From positions 1-5,102 of the forward strand of contig JAATGD010000248.1 in the NCBI GenBank assembly GCA_015654965.1: a stretch of DNA of 5,102 nt, read 5' to 3'. Origin of the DNA: Hyphomicrobiales bacterium. GTDB lineage: Bacteria > Pseudomonadota > Alphaproteobacteria > Rhizobiales > Rhizobiaceae. Every line of letters starts with the position of its first letter. Position 1 is the stretch's first letter. A program made the translations under genes and the position numbers. Below are positions 1 to 5,102 of the stretch, one piece after another. The notes beneath the pieces are model-generated. The model was not told where the DNA came from. It saw only the letters and a list, made by a program, of their open reading frames with translations, and searched no databases.

Positions 1-1025
1 AGGCTGCAACTGGATGCCCCGGAATGGCGCGCACCATCGCTGCGGGCGATGACGGATGTGCCATTGGGCAGTTTTCCGTGGATGTAAGTGACGTCACCGA
101 GTTCTTCGGCAAAGCTGATATCGAGCGGGAGTTCGTTTGCTGCGCCAGTTCCCGGACGGACATGTTCCGGGCGTATTCCCAAGGTGACCTGTTTGACGGC
201 CGGGTCGAAACCGAGAAATGGAACTTTTACGGTCAAATCGTCGCCGCTGACATGGGTGAGCACGATATGATCCGGCTCGACTTGAGAGACGTTGGCATCG
301 ATGAAATTCATTTTGGGAGAGCCGATGAAACCCGCAACAAAACGATTGTCGGGATCGTCATAGAGATCGAGCGGTCTGCCGAATTGTTGCACCACGCCGC
401 CATTCATCACGACGATGCGGTCGGCAAGGGTCATGGCCTCGACCTGATCGTGGGTGACATAGATCATCGTAGCGTCAAGCCGACGATGCAGGTCGATCAA
501 TTCCGCGCGCATCTGTACGCGCAACTCGGCGTCCAGATTGGAAAGCGGTTCATCGAAAAGAAATACTTTCGGTTCGCGCACGATGGCGCGGCCGATTGCG
601 ACGCGCTGTTTCTGTCCGCCCGATAGCTGACCCGGGCGTCGTTCAAGCAACTGGTCCAGACGCAATATCGCGGCAGCCTTCTCGACTTTGGAGCGTATAT
701 CCTGTTTGCGCTCACCGGCCATGCGCAGCGCAAAGCCCATATTTTCCGCAACCGTCATATGCGGATAAAGCGCATAGGACTGGAATACCATCGCCGTTCC
801 GCGCCGGGCGGCGTCGACATTGGTGACGCAGCGGTCTTCGATGAAGATGTCGCCAGAGCTCGCGCTTTCAAGTCCTGTGATCATGCGCAGCAAGGTGGAT
901 TTTCCGCAGCCCGATGGGCCGACGAAAACGATGAATTCGCCTGACTGAATGTCAAGATTGATGTCCCTGAGCACACTCGTTTGCCCGAAAGACTTTGAAA
1001 CAGAGGAAATTTTTAACGATGCCAT
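1..1025 (-). CDS. ABC sugar importer ATPase, MalK/UgpC-like (3' end cut by window)
   Basis: This is the cytoplasmic ATPase subunit that should power the adjacent permease pair. 341 codons are visible from ATG at 1025-1023 with no stop before base 1. Usual family length is about 350-370 residues, so only a short C-terminal piece is missing. Motifs in order: Walker A GPSGCGKST (residues 36-44), Q-loop Gln82 in VFQSYALYPH, signature LSGGQ (134-138), Walker B VFLFDE (154-159), D-loop SNLD (162-165) and switch His192 in VTHDQ. All catalytic residues are intact. After about residue 230 comes the regulatory/TOBE region typical of CUT1 ATPases, with GFIGSPKMNF and LGIRPEHV. An AGGGAAG Shine-Dalgarno lies 7 bases before the ATG, within the 22-base gap after the second permease. 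It is the last visible gene of the operon. MalK/UgpC/MsmK-type annotation is safe at family level, but the sugar specificity is not determined by this subunit. Confidence 0.96.
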   Translation of the reverse strand, partial: MASLKISSVSKSFGQTSVLRDINLDIQSGEFIVFVGPSGCGKSTLLRMITGLESASSGDIFIEDRCVTNVDAARRGTAMVFQSYALYPHMTVAENMGFALRMAGERKQDIRSKVEKAAAILRLDQLLERRPGQLSGGQKQRVAIGRAIVREPKVFLFDEPLSNLDAELRVQMRAELIDLHRRLDATMIYVTHDQVEAMTLADRIVVMNGGVVQQFGRPLDLYDDPDNRFVAGFIGSPKMNFIDANVSQVEPDHIVLTHVSGDDLTVKVPFLGFDPAVKQVTLGIRPEHVRPGTGAANELPLDISFAEELGDVTYIHGKLPNGTSVIARSDGARHSGASSCS

Positions 1026-1047
1026 GATGTGTCTTCCCTGTCTCCGT

Positions 1048-1923
1048 TCATCCTTTTGTGCCGGACATTGCTATGCCCTCGACGATCTTGCGCTGGAAAA
1101 TCAGGAAGAAGATCAATGGAGGTATGGCGGCCAGCAGATTGGCCGTCATCACAACGTCAACGGTCTGATGTGAATATGGTGCATTAAAAAGGCCTACGAC
1201 CTGACCCACCGTATAGGTATCGGGTCGTGGGGCGACGATAAGCGGCCAGGCAAAATTGCCCCATGTCCGCATGAAAGTGAGGATTGCCAGCGTCACCATC
1301 GCGTTTTTGGATAGCGGCAGGGCAATATACCAGTAAATCTTGAAGTGGTTTGCTCCGTCCAGACGCGCCGCCTCGATCATCTCCATGGGCAGCGAACGCA
1401 TGAACTGGATCAGCAGGAACAGGCCGAACGCCGATGCCAGTCCCGGCACCACCAGTCCCTGCATCGTATTCAGCCAGCCGAGATCGGCGACAAGCAGATA
1501 GGTGGGGATGATGGTTACGATGGTGGGAACCATCAGGGAAAGCATCACAAGCCCGAACAGCACCTTCTTGCCCGGAAAATCGAACAGAGCAAATTCAAAT
1601 GCGGCCATCGACCCGATGAGCAGAACGCCGAGGATGGTCATAAGCGCATAGGTGACGGTGATGAAATAGGCCCGCAGATAAGGCGTTTCCAGAAGAATCA
1701 TGCGGATTTTGGAAAGACCGGATTCCAGCGAAGTCGGATAAAGCCGTGGGTCGATCGACACGGGCGTGCCGGGGTCGGAAAAGACCACGTTGATCATCCA
1801 CCAGATCGGAAATACGGCAACGATGGTGACGCAGATCGCGACGATCCATTTGAGAAAGCGCCAGGTCCAGATGTCGGCAATGATCGCCCAACCGCCCTGC
1901 GGTGAAACGCTATCTATACTCAT
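1048..1923 (-). CDS. ABC sugar transporter permease, MalG/CUT1 family (second permease)
   Basis: This inner-membrane subunit of the importer has 291 residues, normal for MalG-type proteins. About six hydrophobic segments are visible, near residues 27-48, 88-112, 121-142, 155-175, 206-230 and 258-277. The cytoplasmic EAA loop that docks on the ATPase is at 184-203: EAARLDG, then IALPLS. I chose the ATG at 1923 because it overlaps the TGA of the first permease as ATGA and has GGAG 9 bases upstream. The same frame stays open to 2121, but the extra 66 residues would lie inside the upstream gene and are rich in Arg and His, unlike a permease N-terminus. The 4-base overlap suggests translational coupling, so the two permeases are made in similar amounts, as expected for a heterodimer. 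The short cytoplasmic N-terminus before the first helix is usual for the family. The substrate cannot be inferred. Confidence 0.96.
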   Translation of the reverse strand: MSIDSVSPQGGWAIIADIWTWRFLKWIVAICVTIVAVFPIWWMINVVFSDPGTPVSIDPRLYPTSLESGLSKIRMILLETPYLRAYFITVTYALMTILGVLLIGSMAAFEFALFDFPGKKVLFGLVMLSLMVPTIVTIIPTYLLVADLGWLNTMQGLVVPGLASAFGLFLLIQFMRSLPMEMIEAARLDGANHFKIYWYIALPLSKNAMVTLAILTFMRTWGNFAWPLIVAPRPDTYTVGQVVGLFNAPYSHQTVDVVMTANLLAAIPPLIFFLIFQRKIVEGIAMSGTKG

Positions 1924-2840
1924 TTCACTTTTCTCCAGAAGCGCAATGCGAACATGACGCCGGTAAAGAGCATGATGATGATTGCCAGAATGAAGCCGTA
2001 GGCGGTTGCTTCGCCAAAACGGACTTCCCCGAAGGCGCGTCCCATCATGTCCATGACCGGGAAGAGCAGGGCGCCGCGCCGTCCGCCATAAGAAGTGAAG
2101 GACGATCCTGTCAGCAGCCACGGCACATCGAAAACCTGAAGAGCGGAAATGAATCCGTAAGTCACGACGAAGTACAGGACCGGTGCCAGCATGGGAATGG
2201 TTACGAAACGCACCTGCTGGAAACGGCTTGCGCCGTCGAGATGCGCGGCTTCATAGAGGTCCTGCGGTACGTTTTTCAACCCCGCAAGCAGGATCACCAT
2301 ATTGAACCCGGCGGATACCCATACATCGACTGCGATCATCGAATAGAGCATCATTCCTGTATCATTGAGGAAATTGATGGCGGGAATACCGAACCAGCCA
2401 AGCACCATGTTGATGAGGCCGAAATTGGGTGCATACATCCAGCGCCAGATCGTGGCGGCAAGAAAGGCTGGCAAAACGACCGGCAGAAAGAAGGCGCTGC
2501 GGAAGAAATTGGCCCAGAAGCCGGTGAAACTGTCGACGAGAAGCGCCAGCGCCAAGGCAATGATAATGCCAAGCGGTACGGTGATGGCGATGTAGATCGC
2601 GAGGTTCTCTATGGCGCGCGAGAAGTCCCGTGATTTGAGAACAGACTGATAATTGGCCAGCCCGACAAAATGCGGCTCGCTTGCGGCATTCCAGCTATGA
2701 AAGCTGTAAAATAGCCCGCTCGCCAGTGGATATAGAAAGAACACAGCAAACAGAATGCCGAATGGCAGAACCATCGCATAATGCGGCAGGAGGCGTCGTG
2801 CGCTCATCTCGGGTCCGTTGATTCGTGTTGGATAGGCCAT
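1920..2840 (-). CDS. ABC sugar transporter permease, MalF/UgpA-like CUT1 family (first permease)
   Basis: This is the first inner-membrane permease of the importer, 306 residues. It is of the short UgpA/LacF type and lacks the large periplasmic insert of enterobacterial MalF. Hydrophobic segments lie near residues 22-46, 79-102, 114-134, 164-187, 217-237 and 277-299. The family motif FVGLANY follows the first helix (58-64), WRWMYAPNFGLIN is at 132-144, and the EAA loop is at 196-218 (YEAAHLDGAS, then VTIPML). The start is uncertain. ATG at 2840 is the first in frame after an upstream stop but has only a weak GGA-like ribosome site. ATG at 2807 (MSARRLL) would give 295 residues and starts closer to the first helix, but also lacks a strong site. 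Weak initiation here would fit lower permease than binding-protein synthesis. It ends in ATGA overlap with the second permease. Confidence 0.95.
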   Translation of the reverse strand: MAYPTRINGPEMSARRLLPHYAMVLPFGILFAVFFLYPLASGLFYSFHSWNAASEPHFVGLANYQSVLKSRDFSRAIENLAIYIAITVPLGIIIALALALLVDSFTGFWANFFRSAFFLPVVLPAFLAATIWRWMYAPNFGLINMVLGWFGIPAINFLNDTGMMLYSMIAVDVWVSAGFNMVILLAGLKNVPQDLYEAAHLDGASRFQQVRFVTIPMLAPVLYFVVTYGFISALQVFDVPWLLTGSSFTSYGGRRGALLFPVMDMMGRAFGEVRFGEATAYGFILAIIIMLFTGVMFALRFWRKVK

Positions 2841-2889
2841 TGACCGGCGACGATCCGCGCGGACAAATATTCATTCATGCGGAGATACC

Positions 2890-2930
2890 CCTGCTGGCAG
2901 CATGCGGGAAACACATCTTCTGCCAGCAGG
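2890..2930 (-). promoter_or_regulatory. Intercistronic stem-loop after the binding-protein gene
   Basis: A perfect 11-bp inverted repeat, CCTGCTGGCAG (2890-2900) and CTGCCAGCAGG (2920-2930), is separated by 19 bases. In the mRNA it starts 7 bases after the TAA of the binding-protein gene and ends 49 bases before the ATG at 2840. No run of T follows on the transcribed strand, so a complete intrinsic terminator is unlikely. Hairpins in this position between binding protein and permease are known in other transport operons (the malE-malF gap is the classic case), where they protect the upstream mRNA from 3' decay and lower downstream expression. That role here is inference. The inverted repeat itself is plain in the sequence. 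Confidence 0.7.
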
Positions 2931-2937
2931 AGGCAAT

Positions 2938-4194
2938 TTACTTGGCGAGGCATTCATTGAGCTCATCGATAAGCTCTTCAGAGCCTTCATCGGGGGTGTA
3001 TTCCTCATCTGCGACAGCCGAAGCCATGTCGGTGATGGCCTGACGATAGCAGTTCGGAATCGGCTTGACGAAGTAAGGCGGTTGCACATCCATCGCATAG
3101 CGGACAGCTTCAACCGATGTCTTGACCAGCGGCAAGGCATCGACCTCTGGATCGGCCATGGCGGCAGCATTGGCATTATAGCGTGACAACAGCTTCGCCC
3201 AGCGTGCCATCTGGGTTTTCTCGGTGATGAAAGCCGCGAATTTCCAGGCTATTTCACGGTTGGGGCCGGGGGCAACGCCGACGAATTCGTAACTGCGAAC
3301 GCCGCCATGATCGCTGGCATTGTGGCCCGGCAGCAGGACGAAATCATATTTCAGGCCGGATTCTGCCGCAGCCTTTGCATAAGTCGGGTTGAGCCAGGGG
3401 CCGGATGTGTGAAAGGCGAGCTGGTTCGTAATGAAGAGGTCGCGCGTCGCCTGATCGTTGCGGCTGGTTCCACTGTTGAGCTTTGCCATGTCGACGAATG
3501 TCTGCAGTGTGCGGGCCAGGGATTCCTTGTCGATTGCCGTCTTGTTGGTCGTAAAATCGACGGTCCAGTTCTTCTTGTCACCGACGATGGCGTAGAATGC
3601 CGCGACGCCGTTGAAAACCTGCGTCATATCCGGGATCGCATAGTTCCCCGCCTGCTTGACCTTCTGCATCTGGGCCAGCCATTCATCCCATGTCGCAGGC
3701 GGCACGGATGTATCGATCCCTGCCTTTTCGAGTACGGTCAGATTGCGGTACACGATTTCGCCAAAGCCGGTATAGGGCAGGCAATACATGGTTTCAGGCG
3801 CGGGCGAGCAGGCCTTGATGGCTTCCGGGTTGAACTGGTCGCGGAATTCCTGCGGCATCGCCATCCATTCGGAATAGATATTGGCAAGCGCTTTGACATC
3901 GACAAGTTGCGCGCCGACGGCGAGACCGTTCATAAAGACGTCCGGCAGGTTCCCGGATGCGGCGCCTGCTATCTGCCCCGATGTCAGATCGTCATCGCCG
4001 CGGCCGGATATGGTAATTTTGACGCCGGGATTGGCTTTTTCAAATTCCGCGATGAATTCCTGCTGCAATTTCAGCGCATCACCCTGAGCGAAGTCGGAAT
4101 AAACCCAATATTGGAGTTCCTGAGCGCTTGCGGCACCTGCCATGGATATGGCGGCGGCGGTCAACAGTGCCGTCTTGCATCTAAAAAATGTCAT
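2938..4194 (-). CDS. Periplasmic sugar-binding protein of ABC importer (family 1 solute-binding protein)
   Basis: This secreted periplasmic protein binds the transported sugar and gives the importer its specificity. It has 418 residues, typical of family 1 (MalE/UgpB-like) proteins. The N-terminus is a Sec signal peptide: FFRCK, a hydrophobic stretch to about residue 19, then GAASA with likely cleavage after Ala24, leaving QELQYWVYSD. The mature start is a usual first strand for the family. Other recognisable parts are FEKANPGVKITI (51-62), NLPDVFMNG (82-90), the hinge-area YCLPYTGFGEIVYRN (137-151), ATWDEW (167-172), the FHTSGPW segment (261-267) that often contributes an aromatic to the sugar site, and AWKFAAFIT (316-324). 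The mature protein has four cysteines (129, 138, 382, 415), possibly two disulfides. The ATG at 4194 has a GAGGAG ribosome site 6 bases upstream, the best in the operon. It is the first gene of the transporter unit. The ligand is unknown. Confidence 0.95.
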   Translation of the reverse strand: MTFFRCKTALLTAAAISMAGAASAQELQYWVYSDFAQGDALKLQQEFIAEFEKANPGVKITISGRGDDDLTSGQIAGAASGNLPDVFMNGLAVGAQLVDVKALANIYSEWMAMPQEFRDQFNPEAIKACSPAPETMYCLPYTGFGEIVYRNLTVLEKAGIDTSVPPATWDEWLAQMQKVKQAGNYAIPDMTQVFNGVAAFYAIVGDKKNWTVDFTTNKTAIDKESLARTLQTFVDMAKLNSGTSRNDQATRDLFITNQLAFHTSGPWLNPTYAKAAAESGLKYDFVLLPGHNASDHGGVRSYEFVGVAPGPNREIAWKFAAFITEKTQMARWAKLLSRYNANAAAMADPEVDALPLVKTSVEAVRYAMDVQPPYFVKPIPNCYRQAITDMASAVADEEYTPDEGSEELIDELNECLAK

Positions 4195-4247
4195 TCCTGT
4201 CTCCTCTTTGTAACGGCTTTTGGTGCCGCGATAGTCCCACCATCATT

Positions 4248-4276
4248 ATTATGTTAGGCAGCCTAACAAATAAAAC
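4248..4276 (-). promoter_or_regulatory. Candidate sigma-70-type promoter for the transporter operon
   Basis: On the minus strand GTTTTA (4276-4271) and CATAAT (4253-4248) are spaced by 17 bases. The -10 is good (5 of 6 to TATAAT) but the -35 is poor. An A/T-rich tract at 4288-4311, with A and T runs, lies just upstream and could act as an UP element. Transcription would start near 4241, giving a leader of about 46 bases before the ATG. An alternative -35 is TTGCCT at 4289-4284, but its spaced -10 (TAGGCT) is worse. The call is mainly positional: the only A/T-rich patch, just ahead of the first transporter gene, coinciding with a perfect palindrome. Confidence 0.4.
4252..4268. promoter_or_regulatory. 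17-bp perfect palindrome, probable repressor operator
   Basis: TGTTAGGCAGCCTAACA is two 8-base arms around one central base, an exact inverted repeat. It lies in the spacer of the candidate promoter and touches its -10, where a bound protein would block polymerase. A single similar half-site, TTAGGCA, recurs at 4282-4288, 28 bases from the matching bases in the palindrome (4254-4260). The natural candidate regulator is the neighbouring ROK protein, since ROK repressors bind palindromes at sugar-operon promoters. However, the core differs from the A/T-rich Mlc/NagC sites of enterobacteria, and a LacI- or GntR-type regulator encoded elsewhere cannot be excluded. Confidence 0.65.
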
Positions 4277-4380
4277 AGGATTTAGGCAATAAAAAAATGA
4301 AACTTTTTTGAGAAGCGATGGAGCCGGGCTGTCAACGGAAGAGGGGAGGTGGGTCCAGCGAATGGGCGAACGGGAATGAC

Positions 4381-4403
4381 AAAACAAATGCGGGAGCGCC
4401 CGC
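4381..4403 (-). terminator. Candidate intrinsic terminator of the ROK transcript
   Basis: On the minus strand GCGGG-CGCT-CCCGC forms a 5-bp all-GC stem with a four-base loop (4403-4390), followed by ATTTGTTTTG, a T-rich but interrupted tail. It lies 166 bases after the ROK stop codon and before the transporter promoter candidate, a sensible place for termination. The stem is short and the T tract has two interruptions, so termination may be partial and the ROK and transporter genes could share some transcripts. A CCGG-ATGG-CCGG mini-hairpin next to it (4403-4414) competes for the outer base. Confidence 0.45.
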
Positions 4404-4434
4404 CGGATGGCCGGTCGCCATTGCGGACGCTTTT

Positions 4435-4540
4435 AGAGCGCCATGCGTCCTTTCTTTCGCACACACAAAGGGACGCTCCAGCTCTTTGAATCTACGCATC
4501 ATGCTTTCCGAAAATCGATTTTGATTTTCGGGCCGATGCT
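4435..4540. repeat. Intergenic palindromic repeat element, two hairpins (Bru-RS/RIME-like)
   Basis: About 106 bases fold into two adjacent hairpins. The first has an outer stem AGAGC (4435-4439) with GCTCT (4481-4485), an internal loop, and an inner stem GCGTCCTTT (4445-4453) with AAGGGACGC (4468-4476, one G-T pair). The second has an outer stem GCATC (4496-4500) with GATGC (4535-4539) and a perfect inner stem CCGAAAATC (4508-4516) with GATTTTCGG (4523-4531) around a six-base loop. The stretch CTTTGAATCTACGCATC followed by this stem is a sequence style I associate with multi-copy non-coding repeats between genes in Brucella, Ochrobactrum and relatives. Only one copy is in the window, so its repetition is recalled, not shown. 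Neither hairpin is followed by a T run, so it is not an evident terminator. Confidence 0.6.
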
Positions 4541-4569
4541 GTTGGACTTGGTTTATGAATGGGTGGAAT

Positions 4570-5102
4570 CTAAAAAGGGGAGGATATGGGTTCGCCCAGA
4601 ACCGATTTTACAGCATGATCGCATGCCAGCTTTTCAATCCCCAGAACCGTCGCATAGGAACCGAGCGTACTCACACGCACTTCGACCGGATAGCTGAGTT
4701 TGTTTGCTGTTTCCTCCACGATTGGCCGCAGCAGAGGGTTGCCGCCCAGACCGCCGCCCAGCACGACGATGCCGGGATCGACGATTGCCACGCAACTTGC
4801 GACGACCGCGCCTATGTCTTCCGCGTGGCGCGTAACATGGATGGTTGCTGTAGCGTTGCCTTCGGCGTGAAGCGCCATCAGTTCCGCTGCATCCCGTGGC
4901 GCGGGGCCAGCATCGTCGGGCCATTGTGCCAGAACCCGCTGCATGAAAGCATGGGTGCCGATGTAACGCTCCATTTCGCCTGCGATCGGGCGTCTTTCAG
5001 GGCTGAACGGGAAGGCCATGTGTCCGATTTCTCCGGCGGCGCCATTGCGGCCACGCAAGACTTTGCCGCCGAGCATGATGCCCATGCCCATCTTCAAACC
5101 GA
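4570..5102 (-). CDS. ROK-family protein, C-terminal half (repressor or sugar kinase; 5' end outside window)
   Basis: The visible part is 176 residues ending in TAG at 4572-4570; the N-terminus lies beyond base 5102. It begins within the ROK signature: GMGIMLGGKVLRG, then NGAAGEIGHM. Downstream are VDPGIVVLGGGLGGNPLL, the conserved second nucleotide/sugar-domain segment, and LGSYATVLGIEKLA, the usual end of the fold. The family's zinc site, normally CxCGxxGC just after the GEIGH motif, is absent: this region runs GHMAFPFSPERRPIAGEMERY and has no cysteine, although the signature His is kept. The catalytic Asp region and any N-terminal winged helix are outside the window, so repressor and kinase cannot be told apart directly. 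Location ahead of a sugar importer, with a palindrome at that importer's promoter, favours a repressor. A 17-residue tail follows the usual end of the domain. Confidence 0.88.
   Translation of the reverse strand, partial: GLKMGMGIMLGGKVLRGRNGAAGEIGHMAFPFSPERRPIAGEMERYIGTHAFMQRVLAQWPDDAGPAPRDAAELMALHAEGNATATIHVTRHAEDIGAVVASCVAIVDPGIVVLGGGLGGNPLLRPIVEETANKLSYPVEVRVSTLGSYATVLGIEKLACDHAVKSVLGEPISSPF

Larger units (their letters stand above)
4195..4569. other. 375-base intergenic region between ROK gene and transporter operon
   Basis: No convincing gene is present on either strand; the short open frames here have no ribosome site and no protein-like composition. In the direction of transcription (high to low coordinates) it contains about 30 plain bases after the ROK stop, the palindromic repeat (4435-4540), a GC hairpin with T-rich tail (4381-4403), about 70 bases in which I see nothing (4312-4380), an A/T-rich tract (4288-4311), the promoter and operator candidates (4248-4276), and the transporter leader with its ribosome site (CTCCTC on the plus strand at 4201-4206). 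The change from GC-rich to strongly A/T-rich sequence just upstream of the binding-protein gene is what one expects of a promoter. Confidence 0.8.

Noticed and set aside
24..626. 200-codon open frame on the plus strand
   Set aside because: It is antisense to the ATPase gene, whose motifs are all intact in the other strand, and it resembles no protein family I recognise.
1924..2121. Extended start of the second permease at 2121
   Set aside because: The extension lies within the first permease in another frame and is not permease-like; the ATGA start at 1923 with GGAG upstream explains the gene better.
1345..2633. Long plus-strand frames (1345-1905 and 1902-2633)
   Set aside because: They are antisense to the two permeases and very rich in His, Gln, Asp and Arg, as expected from reverse reading of hydrophobic codons.
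2890..2930. Intrinsic terminator after the binding-protein gene
   Set aside because: The stem is strong but no T run follows it, and the downstream permease genes need the transcript.
4120..4194. Binding protein as a lipoprotein
   Set aside because: The only cysteine in the signal region is Cys6, before the hydrophobic core; there is no lipobox, and an ASA-Q signal peptidase I site is present.
1..4194. Naming the operon ugp, mal or thu
   Set aside because: Family-level resemblance is clear, but nothing visible fixes glycerol-3-phosphate, maltose or trehalose as the substrate.
3307..4257. 316-codon open frame on the plus strand
   Set aside because: It lies antisense to the binding-protein gene and runs through that gene's start and promoter; its Cys-, Arg- and Gly-rich composition is typical of a shadow frame.
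4496..4540. Second hairpin of the repeat as the ROK terminator
   Set aside because: There is no T tract after the stem on either strand; the GC hairpin at 4381-4403 is a better candidate.
4443..4697. 84-codon plus-strand frame across the repeat
   Set aside because: It has no ribosome site, spans a palindromic repeat and runs antisense into the ROK gene.
1..5102. CRISPR array, tRNA/rRNA, insertion sequence or phage genes
   Set aside because: There are no regularly spaced direct repeats, no RNA gene signatures, and no transposase or integrase motifs on either strand.

Overview
The window is an ordinary-looking but informative piece of an alphaproteobacterial carbohydrate-uptake locus. The overall composition (moderately GC-rich), rhizobial-style ABC sugar-transporter genes and especially a palindromic intergenic repeat with a CCGAAAATC/GATTTTCGG core suggest the order Hyphomicrobiales, most likely the Brucella/Ochrobactrum group. 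That taxonomic call rests on recalled sequence style, not a search.

All genes are on the minus strand, so transcription runs from high to low coordinates. First comes the C-terminal half of a ROK-family protein (5102-4570, N-terminus outside the window). A 375-base gene-free stretch follows (4195-4569). It holds a two-hairpin palindromic repeat (4435-4540), a short GC hairpin with a T-rich tail that looks like an intrinsic terminator for the ROK transcript (4381-4403), an A/T-rich tract, and a perfect 17-bp palindrome (4252-4268) inside the best promoter candidate. After that comes a four-gene CUT1-type ABC importer: periplasmic solute-binding protein (4194-2938), first permease (2840-1920), second permease (1923-1048) and the ATPase (1025 to beyond base 1). 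The permeases overlap by ATGA. The permease-to-ATPase gap is 22 bases. The binding protein is separated from the first permease by 97 bases that contain an 11-bp perfect inverted repeat beginning 7 bases after the stop codon.

How it probably works: the binding protein captures a sugar or sugar derivative in the periplasm and delivers it to the permease heterodimer, which a homodimer of the MalK/UgpC-like ATPase drives. The neighbouring ROK protein is likely either the sugar-responsive repressor acting at the palindrome or, less likely, a sugar kinase; its N-terminus, which would decide, is not visible. The substrate cannot be read from the sequence. The points most worth a second look are the palindromic operator with a nearby half-site, the ROK protein's lack of the family's cysteine zinc site, the intercistronic hairpin and the intergenic repeat. 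I see no mobile element, CRISPR array, RNA gene or exotic system here.
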